The notes: a model not told the origin generated them from the sequence alone. Shown: positions 7,805 through 14,541, counted from the first letter of the stretch. The stretch is 15,623 nucleotides of DNA from Ruminococcus flavefaciens (GCA_004556875.1 SFFP01000021.1:1-15623), one strand, 5' to 3'. Program-made: numbers and translations.

Positions 7805-7834
7805 AAATTACATTTTGCGCCCCTAAAAATTACA
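7802..7834 (+). repeat. 11-base direct repeat after argS
   Basis: TAAAAATTACA occurs at 7802-7812 (including the argS stop codon) and again at 7824-7834. It may be chance in AT-rich spacer DNA. The 252-base gap 7805-8056 also holds a candidate promoter and a leader hairpin, and no gene. Confidence 0.35.
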
Positions 7835-7957
7835 GCTTGGTTACAAAAAAATCAAGTCCATTGTGCAAAGTAAACAAAATCAAACATATATGTAAGTCAT
7901 GTTTGTGAGCCTTCAGACGAGAGTTAACAGTTTGTTAACAAATAGAAGCCAAAAATG

Positions 7958-7966
7958 TGTTACAAT
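7958..7966 (+). promoter_or_regulatory. Extended -10 promoter before the PucR-type regulator
   Basis: TGT followed by TACAAT gives an extended -10 element, with no good -35 hexamer at 16-18 bases. The -10 lies in the 13-base palindrome TTACAATTTGTAA (7960-7972), and GTTAACA occurs twice just upstream (7923-7940). These could be sites for a regulator, perhaps the product of the next gene. Confidence 0.4.
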
Positions 7967-7980
7967 TTGTAATATGTTGA

Positions 7981-7996
7981 GGAGCTGATATGCTCC
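7981..7996 (+). promoter_or_regulatory. Leader hairpin before the PucR-type regulator
   Basis: GGAGC (7981-7985) pairs with GCTCC (7992-7996) across a 6-base loop, near the 5' end of the predicted leader of about 85 bases. The stem is short; no known riboswitch class was recognised. Confidence 0.3.
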
Positions 7997-8056
7997 GCGA
8001 CTCTCCTTGAAGGTCCGCTCAAAATAAAGATTTTATTAAGAGAAAGGATGTAAATC

Positions 8057-9142
8057 ATGTCCAACAGATTATTTCAGGGTTTAGTTCATCAGATGCGCGA
8101 CTCTATCGACGCTACTATCGGTGTTGTTGATGAGACTGCTACTATCATCGCCTGCAGCGACCTGACTCGTGTAGGTACAACAAATGAGTTTGTTTCACTC
8201 GACCTCAGTGATTCACACGATATCTTTATCCGTGACGGCTTCACATATAAGCCTTTCGGTTCAAGAGTAAAGCCGGATTACGCTGTATTCGTTGAAGGCG
8301 TTGACGATGCTGCTGCAAAGTATGCAAGCATTCTCGCTATCGCTCTTTCAAACATCAAGCAGTATTATGACGAGAAGTATGACAGAAACAACTTCATCAA
8401 GAATGTTATCCTCGACAACGTTCTCCCCGGTGATATCGTTATCAAGGCAAGAGAGCTTCACTTCAATGCTGAGATCAGCCGTGCAGTATTCCTCATCAGA
8501 ATAATCTCTGCTAACGACATCTCTGCTTATGATGTTATCCAGAACCTGTTCCCTGATAAGAACAAAGACTTCGTCTTCAATATCACTGAAACAGACATCG
8601 TTCTCGTTAAGGAGCTCAAGAGCGCTGTAGATTCAAAGGATCTCGAAAAGCTCGCTCGTTCTATCGCTGATACTCTCAGCAGTGAGTTCTATACAAGAGT
8701 AAACGTTGGTATCGGTACAGCTGTTGTAGGCGTTAAGGATCTGGCACGTTCATTCAAGGAAGCTCAGATGGCTCTCGAAGTTGGCAAGGTATTCGACACA
8801 GACAAGGTTATCGTAAGCTATGACAATCTTGGTATCGCTCGTCTTATCTATCACCTTCCAACAACTCTCTGTGAGACATTCCTCCACGAGGTATTCAAGG
8901 TAGGAAGCATTGAGTCTCTCGATCACGAAACACTCTTTACTATCCAGAAGTTCTTCGAGAACAACCTCAACGTTTCAGAAACATCAAGAAAATTATTCGT
9001 ACACAGAAATACTCTCGTTTACAGACTTGAGAAAATCAAGAAGCTTACAGGTCTTGATCTCCGTGAGTTCGATCACGCTATTATCTTCAAGATCGCCCTC
9101 ATGGTAAAGAAGTACCTGTCTGCTAATCCTGTTAAGTTCTGA
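8057..9142 (+). CDS. PucR/CdaR-type transcriptional regulator
   Basis: 361 residues. The C-terminus (about 295-352) is the PucR-family helix-turn-helix: FFENNLNVSETSRKLFVHRN (299-318) followed by TLVYRLEKIKKLTGLDL. The middle (about 112-265) looks like the degenerate GGDEF-like domain found in CdaR and PucR regulators, with VGIGTAVVGVKDLARSFKEA at 217-236. The N-terminal 100 residues start like a sensor domain (GVVDETATIIACSD, 22-35); its ligand is unknown. No transmembrane segment is seen, so it is cytoplasmic. AGAAAGGA lies 8 bases before the ATG. It lies 77 bases upstream of ftsE in the same direction, with a hairpin between, so it may control or be co-transcribed with the ftsEX cell-wall module. 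Classic members control sugar-diacid, purine or proline use; nothing here indicates those. Confidence 0.85.
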   Translation: MSNRLFQGLVHQMRDSIDATIGVVDETATIIACSDLTRVGTTNEFVSLDLSDSHDIFIRDGFTYKPFGSRVKPDYAVFVEGVDDAAAKYASILAIALSNIKQYYDEKYDRNNFIKNVILDNVLPGDIVIKARELHFNAEISRAVFLIRIISANDISAYDVIQNLFPDKNKDFVFNITETDIVLVKELKSAVDSKDLEKLARSIADTLSSEFYTRVNVGIGTAVVGVKDLARSFKEAQMALEVGKVFDTDKVIVSYDNLGIARLIYHLPTTLCETFLHEVFKVGSIESLDHETLFTIQKFFENNLNVSETSRKLFVHRNTLVYRLEKIKKLTGLDLREFDHAIIFKIALMVKKYLSANPVKF

Positions 9143-9174
9143 TTGCTTATCAAAGGGGTATATGAGAACTTTTT

Positions 9175-9194
9175 AAGGGTGTTTCCGCACCCTT
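9175..9194 (+). promoter_or_regulatory. Hairpin between the regulator and ftsE
   Basis: AAGGGTG (9175-9181) pairs exactly with CACCCTT (9188-9194) across a 6-base loop. Only one more U follows, so it is a weak terminator at best; it could be an attenuator or an RNA processing or stability element that sets ftsE expression apart from the regulator. Confidence 0.45.
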
Positions 9195-9219
9195 TACAGA
9201 TTAAGGTAGGTGTAACCCA

Positions 9220-10242
9220 TTGGTAGAACTTAAAAACGTATCCGTGACCTACTCCAGCGGCGTTGACGCTCTTAACAACGTCAGCCTCAAGATCAACGAC
9301 GGCGACTTTGCTTTCGTTGTAGGTTCATCAGGTGCGGGCAAAAGTACTATGATCAAACTGCTTCTCAAGGAAATAGACGCAACAAGCGGTGTTGTTACCG
9401 TAAACGGCTATAACCTTAACAAGCTGAAGAAAAGAAAGATCCCCGAATTTCGCCGTACTCTCGGCTTTGTATTCCAGGATTTCCGACTGATCCCGTCAAT
9501 GACTGTTTATGAGAACATCGCTTTCGTTCTCAGAGTTATTGACGCGCCGATCAAATATATACGCAAAAGAGTCCCCTACGTTATAAGCCTTGTAGGACTC
9601 CATGCAAAAACAAATTCTTACCCCGATGAACTCTCGGGCGGTGAAAAACAGCGTGTTGCCATTGCAAGAGCACTGGTAAACGACCCTCAGCTCATCATTG
9701 CCGATGAGCCTACAGGTAACATCGACCCTGAGCTTTCATACGAGATCGTTGAACTTCTCAAGGGTATCAACGATCAGGGTACTACTATACTCATGGTAAC
9801 TCATGAGCACGATCTGGTTCGTCACTTCGGCGGACGTATCATCAATATCACCGAGGGTGAGATCGTATTCGATGAGGTCATCTCTGGTACAGGCGATGAG
9901 ATACTCGCCGATATGGATACCGAGATGCCTGCTGAGGCTATGGCTGCTGCTATCAACGATGCAGAAAACAATGCCGCAGAACCTCAGATGCCTGCAGAAG
10001 CCGATATGGTCAATACAGAAGAGGCTATAGACCTTCCTATCGAGAATATGACCGCAGATGATATCATATCCGCTATCGGCGGTATCCCCGACGGAACTTC
10101 CTCTGAGGAAAAAGAGGATATGCAGAAGCTTGCGGACAATATCGACGTTGATATTTCCAAAAGTATAAAACCGGCAGACGCTGAGACACCTGAGGCTCTG
10201 CTCGCCGCACTCACCGAAAAAACTGAGGGAGGTGCGGAATGA
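9220..10242 (+). CDS. ftsE: Cell-division ABC ATPase FtsE, long-tailed
   Basis: 340 residues. FtsE is the cytoplasmic ATPase of the FtsEX complex, which transmits ATP hydrolysis through FtsX to cell-wall hydrolases outside. The ATPase domain covers 1-222: Walker A GSSGAGKS (35-42), Q-loop Gln86, signature LSGGEKQR (138-145), Walker B LIIADEP (158-164) and switch His195. FtsE usually ends near 230 residues; here about 115 further residues follow, very rich in Ala, Glu, Asp, Met and Pro and strongly acidic, probably disordered, containing two similar MPAEA blocks (236-240 and 257-261). The start is a TTG at 9220 preceded by AAGGTAGGTG; there is no suitable ATG. Its stop overlaps the ftsX start as ATGA. 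The core call is very safe; the tail has no assigned function. Confidence 0.95.
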   Translation: MVELKNVSVTYSSGVDALNNVSLKINDGDFAFVVGSSGAGKSTMIKLLLKEIDATSGVVTVNGYNLNKLKKRKIPEFRRTLGFVFQDFRLIPSMTVYENIAFVLRVIDAPIKYIRKRVPYVISLVGLHAKTNSYPDELSGGEKQRVAIARALVNDPQLIIADEPTGNIDPELSYEIVELLKGINDQGTTILMVTHEHDLVRHFGGRIINITEGEIVFDEVISGTGDEILADMDTEMPAEAMAAAINDAENNAAEPQMPAEADMVNTEEAIDLPIENMTADDIISAIGGIPDGTSSEEKEDMQKLADNIDVDISKSIKPADAETPEALLAALTEKTEGGAE

Positions 10243-11150
10243 AACTAAGCGGTATAAGATATCTCGCCGATCAGGGTGTAGAAAATATCTGGAAAAACAA
10301 AATGATGGCTTTCGCTACGTTCTGTGTACTTCTTATATCCCTTCTCCTCGTTGGTATTGCAGGTTTATTCTATGTGAACCTCAATTCAATGATAAAGGGT
10401 CTCGGAAGTCAGAATGAAGTAGCAGTTTTCATGAAGGTAGGTACTACTGATGAAGAAAATGCTGCTGCGGAGGCTGCTATAAAAGAGCTTCCTAACATTG
10501 ACAAGGTAACATTCATATCAAAGGAGGACGGTCTTTCAAGACAGAAGGAAAGCCTTCCTAATGCAGAAAAGATCTTCGATGATTACATCGGTACTGATGC
10601 AAGCTTTATGCCTGACGGCTTCAGCGTAACAGTAAAAAATACAGATGACATTGCAGATACTACTGCTAAAATATCAGCTGTTGCCAATGTACAGAGTGCT
10701 TCGGCATCACCACAGGTAGCTGAATTCCTCAGAGAGCTCCGTAAAGTTGTTTCTCTTATCGCAGGTGCGATAATCATCGCTCTTGCTGTTGTTTCAATGA
10801 TCATTATCTCCAATACCACTAAGGCAAGCGTTTTCGCCCGCCGTGAGGAGATACAGATAATGAAATACGTCGGCGCTACAAACGCTTTTATACGTATGCC
10901 GTTCTTCGTTGAAGGTATGGTAACAGGTTTCTTTGCAGGCGCAGGCGCTTACTTCATAACATGGGCGATCTACAGCTCAGCTTATGACATGATAACAGAA
11001 CAGGGTATGCTTATGAACACCTTCGGTGTAAGCAGCCTTATCCCATTCGGAAAAATCAGACTTATAGTTGTGCTCGCTTACCTTATCTCAGGCGCTCTCA
11101 TCGGCGCTCTCGGAAGCGTTGTAAGCACAAGAAAGCATATTGATGTTTGA
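10239..11150 (+). CDS. ftsX: Cell-division protein FtsX
   Basis: 303 residues, the membrane partner of FtsE. Four transmembrane segments are visible at about 22-47, 168-192, 222-246 and 273-296, with a large extracellular domain between the first two (about 50-165) that in the family contacts the cell-wall hydrolase. The conserved cytoplasmic loop after the second segment reads ARREEIQIMKYVGATNAFIR (200-219), the FtsX hallmark and probable FtsE contact. The gene begins inside the ftsE stop codon (ATGA), so the two are translationally coupled. The coiled-coil M23 peptidase gene follows after 83 bases and is the likely partner. Length and topology are normal. Confidence 0.95.
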   Translation: MKLSGIRYLADQGVENIWKNKMMAFATFCVLLISLLLVGIAGLFYVNLNSMIKGLGSQNEVAVFMKVGTTDEENAAAEAAIKELPNIDKVTFISKEDGLSRQKESLPNAEKIFDDYIGTDASFMPDGFSVTVKNTDDIADTTAKISAVANVQSASASPQVAEFLRELRKVVSLIAGAIIIALAVVSMIIISNTTKASVFARREEIQIMKYVGATNAFIRMPFFVEGMVTGFFAGAGAYFITWAIYSSAYDMITEQGMLMNTFGVSSLIPFGKIRLIVVLAYLISGALIGALGSVVSTRKHIDV

Positions 11151-11168
11151 TCTGTAAGAAGTTATATG

Positions 11169-11187
11169 AAAATTTTTTATGAAAGGA
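11169..11187 (+). repeat. 19-base leader repeat, copy 1
   Basis: AAAATTTTTTATGAAAGGA here is identical to 14064-14082 before the small secreted peptide gene; both are preceded by GTTATA (here with two extra bases between). The repeat ends in the Shine-Dalgarno sequence. It may be a shared translation or RNA-stability element. Confidence 0.6.
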
Positions 11188-11233
11188 GTGTGCATTCGGA
11201 CAGCAAATTCTCAGTCCGATACGCAGCTTGATT
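11181..11233 (+). promoter_or_regulatory. Distant Shine-Dalgarno with intervening hairpin
   Basis: The only good ribosome site, GAAAGGAG (11181-11188), lies 45 bases before the ATG at 11234. Between them TCGGAC (11196-11201) pairs exactly with GTCCGA (11214-11219) around a 12-base loop. Folding would cut the effective distance to about 21 bases to the ATG, or 15 to the TTG at 11228. An in-frame TGA at 11180 rules out a start further upstream. Confidence 0.45.
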
Positions 11234-12622
11234 ATGAAAAAGCTAAATATATTCAAAAAGGGTCTTTCCTTTGTGACCTGTTCAGCATTATCATTAGGTA
11301 TTATCGCTGCTTATCCTGCCATCGCAGGAAAAAATGCAGGTAAGGCTTCTGCTAAGACAATTGCAGAGCTTCAGGAGGAAAGAAAAGCAAACGAAGCAAA
11401 GATCTCAGATCTTCAGAACCAGATCGACGCTCTCGAAGGAAACAAAAATGAGGAAGCTCAGTATCAGGCTACTCTGTATGATCAGATAGACGTTATCAAG
11501 GAAAACATCGCTATACTTACAAAAGAGCTTGAAACTATTGACGCAGATATAGAAACTGCCGAAAATAATATTGATATCCTTGACCAGTCTATCGTTGACC
11601 AGCAGAAAGCTATTGACGATAAAGTAGAGGTATTCAAACAGCGTCTGTGCGCTATGTACGTTACAGGCAATGACAATCTTGCTACTGTTGTTGTAGGTAC
11701 TTCAAGCTTTTACGATATGCTCTCACGAGTTGAAATGGTAAACAGAATCGCTTCATACGACGAAGAGCTTATCAATGACATTCTCGGCGAAATAGACGCT
11801 ATGGAACAGTCCAAGAAAGACCTTGAGTCTGAAAAGCTCACTCTCGAAATGAGACTGGAAGAGCAGAAAAAGCGTAAGGAAGAAAAAGACGCTGAAATGG
11901 AAGTCTATTACGAAAAGACAAGACTTTGTCAGGCTGAAATAGACCGTATCTCTCTCGAACAGCAGACCCTCGAAGGCGATAAGGAAAAACTCGCCGCTAT
12001 GAATGCTGAATTCGATGCTATGATCGAAGCTGAGATACAGAGACAGGCCGAGGAAGCTCAGAGAGCTTATGAGGCAAGAATCGCAGCAGAACAGGAAGCT
12101 GCCCGTCAGGCTCAGGCTGCCGCAGCTCAACAGGCTGCACAGCAGGGCGAGACATATACTCCTACATACAGTGAACCTGCTTATATCCCTGCACCTTCAG
12201 CATCAGGCTTCTCATGGCCTGCACCGGGTTTCTGCTATATCTCAAGCGGCTATGGCTACAGATGGGGCACTACTCACAAGGGTATAGATATCGGTGACGC
12301 AGGTATCCACGGTGGTGCTGCTTGTGCAGCAAAGGCCGGAACTGTTATTTATGTAAATAACAGCTGTCCTCACGATTACGCAAAGAACGGTAATTGCTGC
12401 GGTGACGGCTACGGCAACTATGTTGTAATTGCCCACGACGGTACTTACTCTACTCTCTACGGTCACCTTGCATCGGCTTGTGTATCTGTAGGTCAGAGCG
12501 TATCTCAGGGACAGGTCATCGGTTACATCGGTTCTACAGGCTGGTCAACAGGTGCTCATCTCCATTTTGAGGTGCGTGTAAACGGTGTTGCTCAGGATCC
12601 TTCCGGTTATGTTAGTCCGTAA
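11234..12622 (+). CDS. Secreted coiled-coil M23 peptidase (EnvC/PcsB-like architecture)
   Basis: 462 residues from the ATG (a TTG two codons upstream is possible). A signal peptide spans about 1-31 to 40 (basic KKLNIFKKG, hydrophobic core, AIA and ASA sites). Long coiled coils cover about 42-135 and 176-300, separated by LCAMYVTGNDNLATVVVGTSSFYD-type sequence at 138-161; then a short Tyr/Pro-rich linker (305-325). The C-terminal M23 (LytM) zinc endopeptidase domain covers 327-462: HKGID (His348, Asp352), YGH (His411) and HLHFE (His442, His444), so all catalytic residues are present. It would cut peptide cross-links in peptidoglycan. Placed directly after ftsEX, it matches the known pairing of FtsEX with coiled-coil hydrolase regulators (EnvC, PcsB). 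A Cys/His-rich insert lies at 378-390. The start region is unusual (distant ribosome site). Confidence 0.93.
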   Translation: MKKLNIFKKGLSFVTCSALSLGIIAAYPAIAGKNAGKASAKTIAELQEERKANEAKISDLQNQIDALEGNKNEEAQYQATLYDQIDVIKENIAILTKELETIDADIETAENNIDILDQSIVDQQKAIDDKVEVFKQRLCAMYVTGNDNLATVVVGTSSFYDMLSRVEMVNRIASYDEELINDILGEIDAMEQSKKDLESEKLTLEMRLEEQKKRKEEKDAEMEVYYEKTRLCQAEIDRISLEQQTLEGDKEKLAAMNAEFDAMIEAEIQRQAEEAQRAYEARIAAEQEAARQAQAAAAQQAAQQGETYTPTYSEPAYIPAPSASGFSWPAPGFCYISSGYGYRWGTTHKGIDIGDAGIHGGAACAAKAGTVIYVNNSCPHDYAKNGNCCGDGYGNYVVIAHDGTYSTLYGHLASACVSVGQSVSQGQVIGYIGSTGWSTGAHLHFEVRVNGVAQDPSGYVSP

Positions 12623-12641
12623 AAAATAATATCAGAAATAA

Positions 12642-12669
12642 GGGCAGTTAAAAAACTGCCCGAATTTTT
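12642..12669 (+). terminator. Intrinsic terminator between the M23 and S41 genes
   Basis: GGGCAGTT (12642-12649) and AACTGCCC (12654-12661) form a perfect 8-bp stem with an AAAA loop, followed after GAA by a run of five T. It ends 20 bases before the S41 start codon, so readthrough or a weak internal promoter must supply S41 transcripts. Confidence 0.75.
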
Positions 12670-12688
12670 GTCAGAAAGCGATGATAAT

Positions 12689-13852
12689 ATGAATAAGAAA
12701 ATCAGTCTCGGTCTTGCACTGAGTCTTATCGCTATCGCTTCTGCGGTAACGTTCATACTGACTTCCTTCTTCTCACTCCAGAGCTTTAATAAAAAGGTTG
12801 TCGATGTAAACGAAAAGAGTAAGAAATACAACTCTCTGCAGGTTCTCGACTCATACGTGAGAGAGAATTATCTCGGCGATATAGACGAAAATGACCTCAG
12901 CGACGGTATCCTCAAGGGTTATATTTCAGGTCTTGACGATAAGTATTCAAGATATCTTACCGAAGAGGAATACCTCAGCGAACAAAGTGAGGACGAGGGA
13001 CAGCTTGTCGGTCTCGGCCTTACTCTCAGCAAGGACGATAACGGTTATATCCGTATCGCCGAAATTATGCAGGACTCACCTGTTGTTGATGCAGGTCTTA
13101 AAGTCGGCGACATAATCACTATAATCGACGGTGTCGACGTTCTTGCCGCAGGCTTTGAAGAATCTATAGAGTCAATGCGCGGTACAGAGGGTTCTGAGAT
13201 AAGACTTACTGTCCGCAGAGACGGTATCGACAAGGACTATACTTTTACCCGCCGCTCTATCGAAATGATAACCGTAAGCGGTAAAATGATAAATCAGTCT
13301 GTCGGATATATTGAAATAAGCGGCTTTAAGAAGAATACTCCTCAGCAGTTCATCGAAACACTTGAACGTCTTACTTCAAACGGTGCAAAGGCAATAGTAT
13401 TCGATGTACGCGATAACGGCGGCGGAATAGTTGAGTCGCTGTCAGACTGCGTTGACCCCCTCCTTCCTGAGGGCGTTATCGCAACCGCTGAGTACAAGGA
13501 CGGTCACAGCGAGACCCTTGTTTATTCCGATGATACAGAGCTGAAAATACCTATGGTAGTGCTTGTAAACAAAAACACCGCAAGTGCGGCGGAGCTTTTT
13601 GCTGCTTCACTCCGTGATTTCGGCGGAGCTGTCCTTGTGGGCGAAAAGACCTATGGCAAGGGCGTTATGCAGCAGACTACCGAATTTGACAAAAAAGGCG
13701 CTGTTGTCCTTACCGTCGCAAAATATAAAACATCAGTTTCAGAGTGTTACGACGAAATCGGTCTTACACCTGATTACACTATAGAAAACACTGATGATGA
13801 CTTCGATGAACAGTACGAAAAAGCTATCGAAGTAGCTAATTCTCTTCTCTGA
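12689..13852 (+). CDS. PDZ-containing S41 C-terminal processing protease
   Basis: 387 residues from the ATG at 12689. The frame is open back to a TTG at 12668, but that codon lies in the terminator tail, so I prefer the ATG although its ribosome site (AGAAAG) is weak. A single N-terminal membrane anchor (about 5-30) puts the enzyme outside the membrane. A PDZ domain covers about 100-188, with LGLTL and AGLKVGDIITIIDG. The S41 protease domain (190-365) has VFDVRDNGGG (237-246), NTASAAELFA with catalytic Ser299, and GEKTYGKGVMQ with catalytic Lys324 and Gln328. The family cuts proteins near their C-termini. CtpB lies next to ftsEX in Bacillus, so the order here is conserved; a role in trimming envelope or hydrolase proteins is inference. 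Confidence 0.93.
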   Translation: MNKKISLGLALSLIAIASAVTFILTSFFSLQSFNKKVVDVNEKSKKYNSLQVLDSYVRENYLGDIDENDLSDGILKGYISGLDDKYSRYLTEEEYLSEQSEDEGQLVGLGLTLSKDDNGYIRIAEIMQDSPVVDAGLKVGDIITIIDGVDVLAAGFEESIESMRGTEGSEIRLTVRRDGIDKDYTFTRRSIEMITVSGKMINQSVGYIEISGFKKNTPQQFIETLERLTSNGAKAIVFDVRDNGGGIVESLSDCVDPLLPEGVIATAEYKDGHSETLVYSDDTELKIPMVVLVNKNTASAAELFAASLRDFGGAVLVGEKTYGKGVMQQTTEFDKKGAVVLTVAKYKTSVSECYDEIGLTPDYTIENTDDDFDEQYEKAIEVANSLL

Positions 13853-13879
13853 GTCTGGTTATCCATGATATGATATTTT

Positions 13880-13905
13880 AAAGGGCGGATCTTCCGCCCT
13901 TTTTT
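13880..13905 (+). terminator. Strong intrinsic terminator after the S41 gene
   Basis: AAAGGGCGGA (13880-13889) and TCCGCCCTTT (13893-13902) form a 10-bp stem with a 3-base loop, followed by more T (six in a row, 13900-13905). It closes the ftsEX-M23-S41 region. Confidence 0.92.
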
Positions 13906-13989
13906 CAAACATATATCATCGTAAAAAGTAACTGATCAAAGGCTAAAATGCCATTAACTCCGTTTTCATTCCTTTTTACTCCGAAATAA

Positions 13990-14021
13990 TTGAGAAAATA
14001 ATGGAATATCATTAATATAAT
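13990..14021 (+). promoter_or_regulatory. Promoter of the small secreted peptide gene
   Basis: TTGAGA (13990-13995), a 17-base spacer and TAATAT (14013-14018); a perfect TATAAT overlaps at 14016-14021 but with a 20-base spacer. Transcription would start near 14025-14028, giving a leader of about 65 bases. Confidence 0.6.
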
Positions 14022-14030
14022 AACTGTAAG

Positions 14031-14050
14031 GTGATATGAAACATGATCAC
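14031..14050 (+). promoter_or_regulatory. 5'-terminal stem-loop in the peptide gene leader
   Basis: GTGATATG (14031-14038) pairs with CATGATCAC (14042-14050), an 8-bp stem with one bulged G and an AAA loop. It starts only a few bases after the predicted transcript start, the position at which stem-loops stabilise mRNAs. Confidence 0.4.
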
Positions 14051-14063
14051 TAATAAACGTTAT

Positions 14064-14082
14064 AAAATTTTTTATGAAAGGA
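14064..14082 (+). repeat. 19-base leader repeat, copy 2
   Basis: AAAATTTTTTATGAAAGGA, identical to 11169-11187 in the M23 peptidase leader. Here the AAAGGA end is a normally spaced ribosome site, 10 bases before the ATG at 14093. Confidence 0.6.
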
Positions 14083-14092
14083 AGAAAACTCA

Positions 14093-14335
14093 ATGAAAAA
14101 CGCAGTTAAAAAAATCGCAGCAGCAGCAATGGCATTCACACTCCTCGGTACAGGTACAACTATTGCAAACCGCACTTCAAAGCCGGCAGTTCTTGTTGCA
14201 AATGCAGCAAATTGCCAGTATCACCGTGCTGACAATACTTATGTTGACAAGAGCACATATTACACCTGTAACTATGGTTGCAGACATTATGCTGTAAGAT
14301 GCAGATGCTGTAATGCTATTCGTTGGTATAAGTAA
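14093..14335 (+). CDS. Small secreted cationic six-cysteine peptide, unknown
   Basis: 80 residues; I do not recognise it. The N-terminus is a Sec signal peptide: basic KNAVKK, then a hydrophobic stretch to about 25, then a polar stretch ending in VANAA (35-39), a good signal-peptidase site. The mature part would be about 41 residues from Asn40, with six cysteines (41, 59, 63, 70, 72, 73), five Arg and two Lys against two Asp (net about +5), two His and eight aromatic residues. The cysteines could form three disulfides or bind metal. It has a good ribosome site, its own promoter, a 5' stem-loop and a long-stem terminator, so it is a real single gene. There is no adjacent immunity, transporter or modification gene. 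An antimicrobial or signalling peptide, or a small envelope factor, are all possible; none is shown. Confidence 0.8.
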   Translation: MKNAVKKIAAAAMAFTLLGTGTTIANRTSKPAVLVANAANCQYHRADNTYVDKSTYYTCNYGCRHYAVRCRCCNAIRWYK

Positions 14336-14348
14336 ACAATAATCAATA

Positions 14349-14387
14349 AAAAAGCTTCCATTACCTGAAAGATAATGGAAGCTTTTT
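14349..14387 (+). terminator. Terminator of the small peptide gene
   Basis: AAAAAGCTTCCATTA (14349-14363) and TAATGGAAGCTTTTT (14373-14387) form a perfect 15-bp stem with a 9-base loop and a T-run at the end. The symmetry of the A and T tracts would let it work in both directions. Confidence 0.9.
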
Positions 14388-14457
14388 ATTTTTATAAGTC
14401 CATGTTGCTCTGATTGTTGAATTCAGATAGCATCACGGATTTTCTAAGCTCTCAGTA

Positions 14458-14486
14458 TTGACTTTTTTAGCGTAATATTGTATAAT
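14458..14486 (+). promoter_or_regulatory. Sigma-A promoter of greA-lysS
   Basis: TTGACT (14458-14463), a 17-base spacer and a perfect TATAAT (14481-14486). The predicted leader is about 75 bases. Confidence 0.88.
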
Positions 14487-14508
14487 AATATGTAATGCTA
14501 TTTAAAGC

Positions 14509-14541
14509 TTCGGGGAACTTATATGTTAATTCTCTCCCGAA
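14509..14541 (+). promoter_or_regulatory. Inverted repeat in the greA leader
   Basis: TTCGGG (14509-14514) pairs with CCCGAA (14536-14541) across a 21-base loop. It lies in the predicted greA leader, upstream of the AAGGAG ribosome site. The stem is short and no known regulatory RNA class was recognised. Confidence 0.3.

Noticed and set aside
7805..8056. Possible riboswitch or T-box in the leader before the PucR-type regulator
   Set aside because: Only short stems are seen; no T-box sequence, no conserved riboswitch core and no strong terminator hairpin.
11179..11340. Possible small ORF starting at ATG 11179 and overlapping the M23 start in another frame, as an explanation for the distant ribosome site
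   Set aside because: The GAAAGGAG lies after that ATG, not before it, and the product has no signal or motif.
11753..12130. 125-codon Leu/Ser/Phe-rich minus-strand frame inside the M23 gene, looking like a membrane protein
   Set aside because: Antisense of Glu/Lys-rich coiled coil naturally gives Phe/Leu/Ser-rich frames; no start signals.
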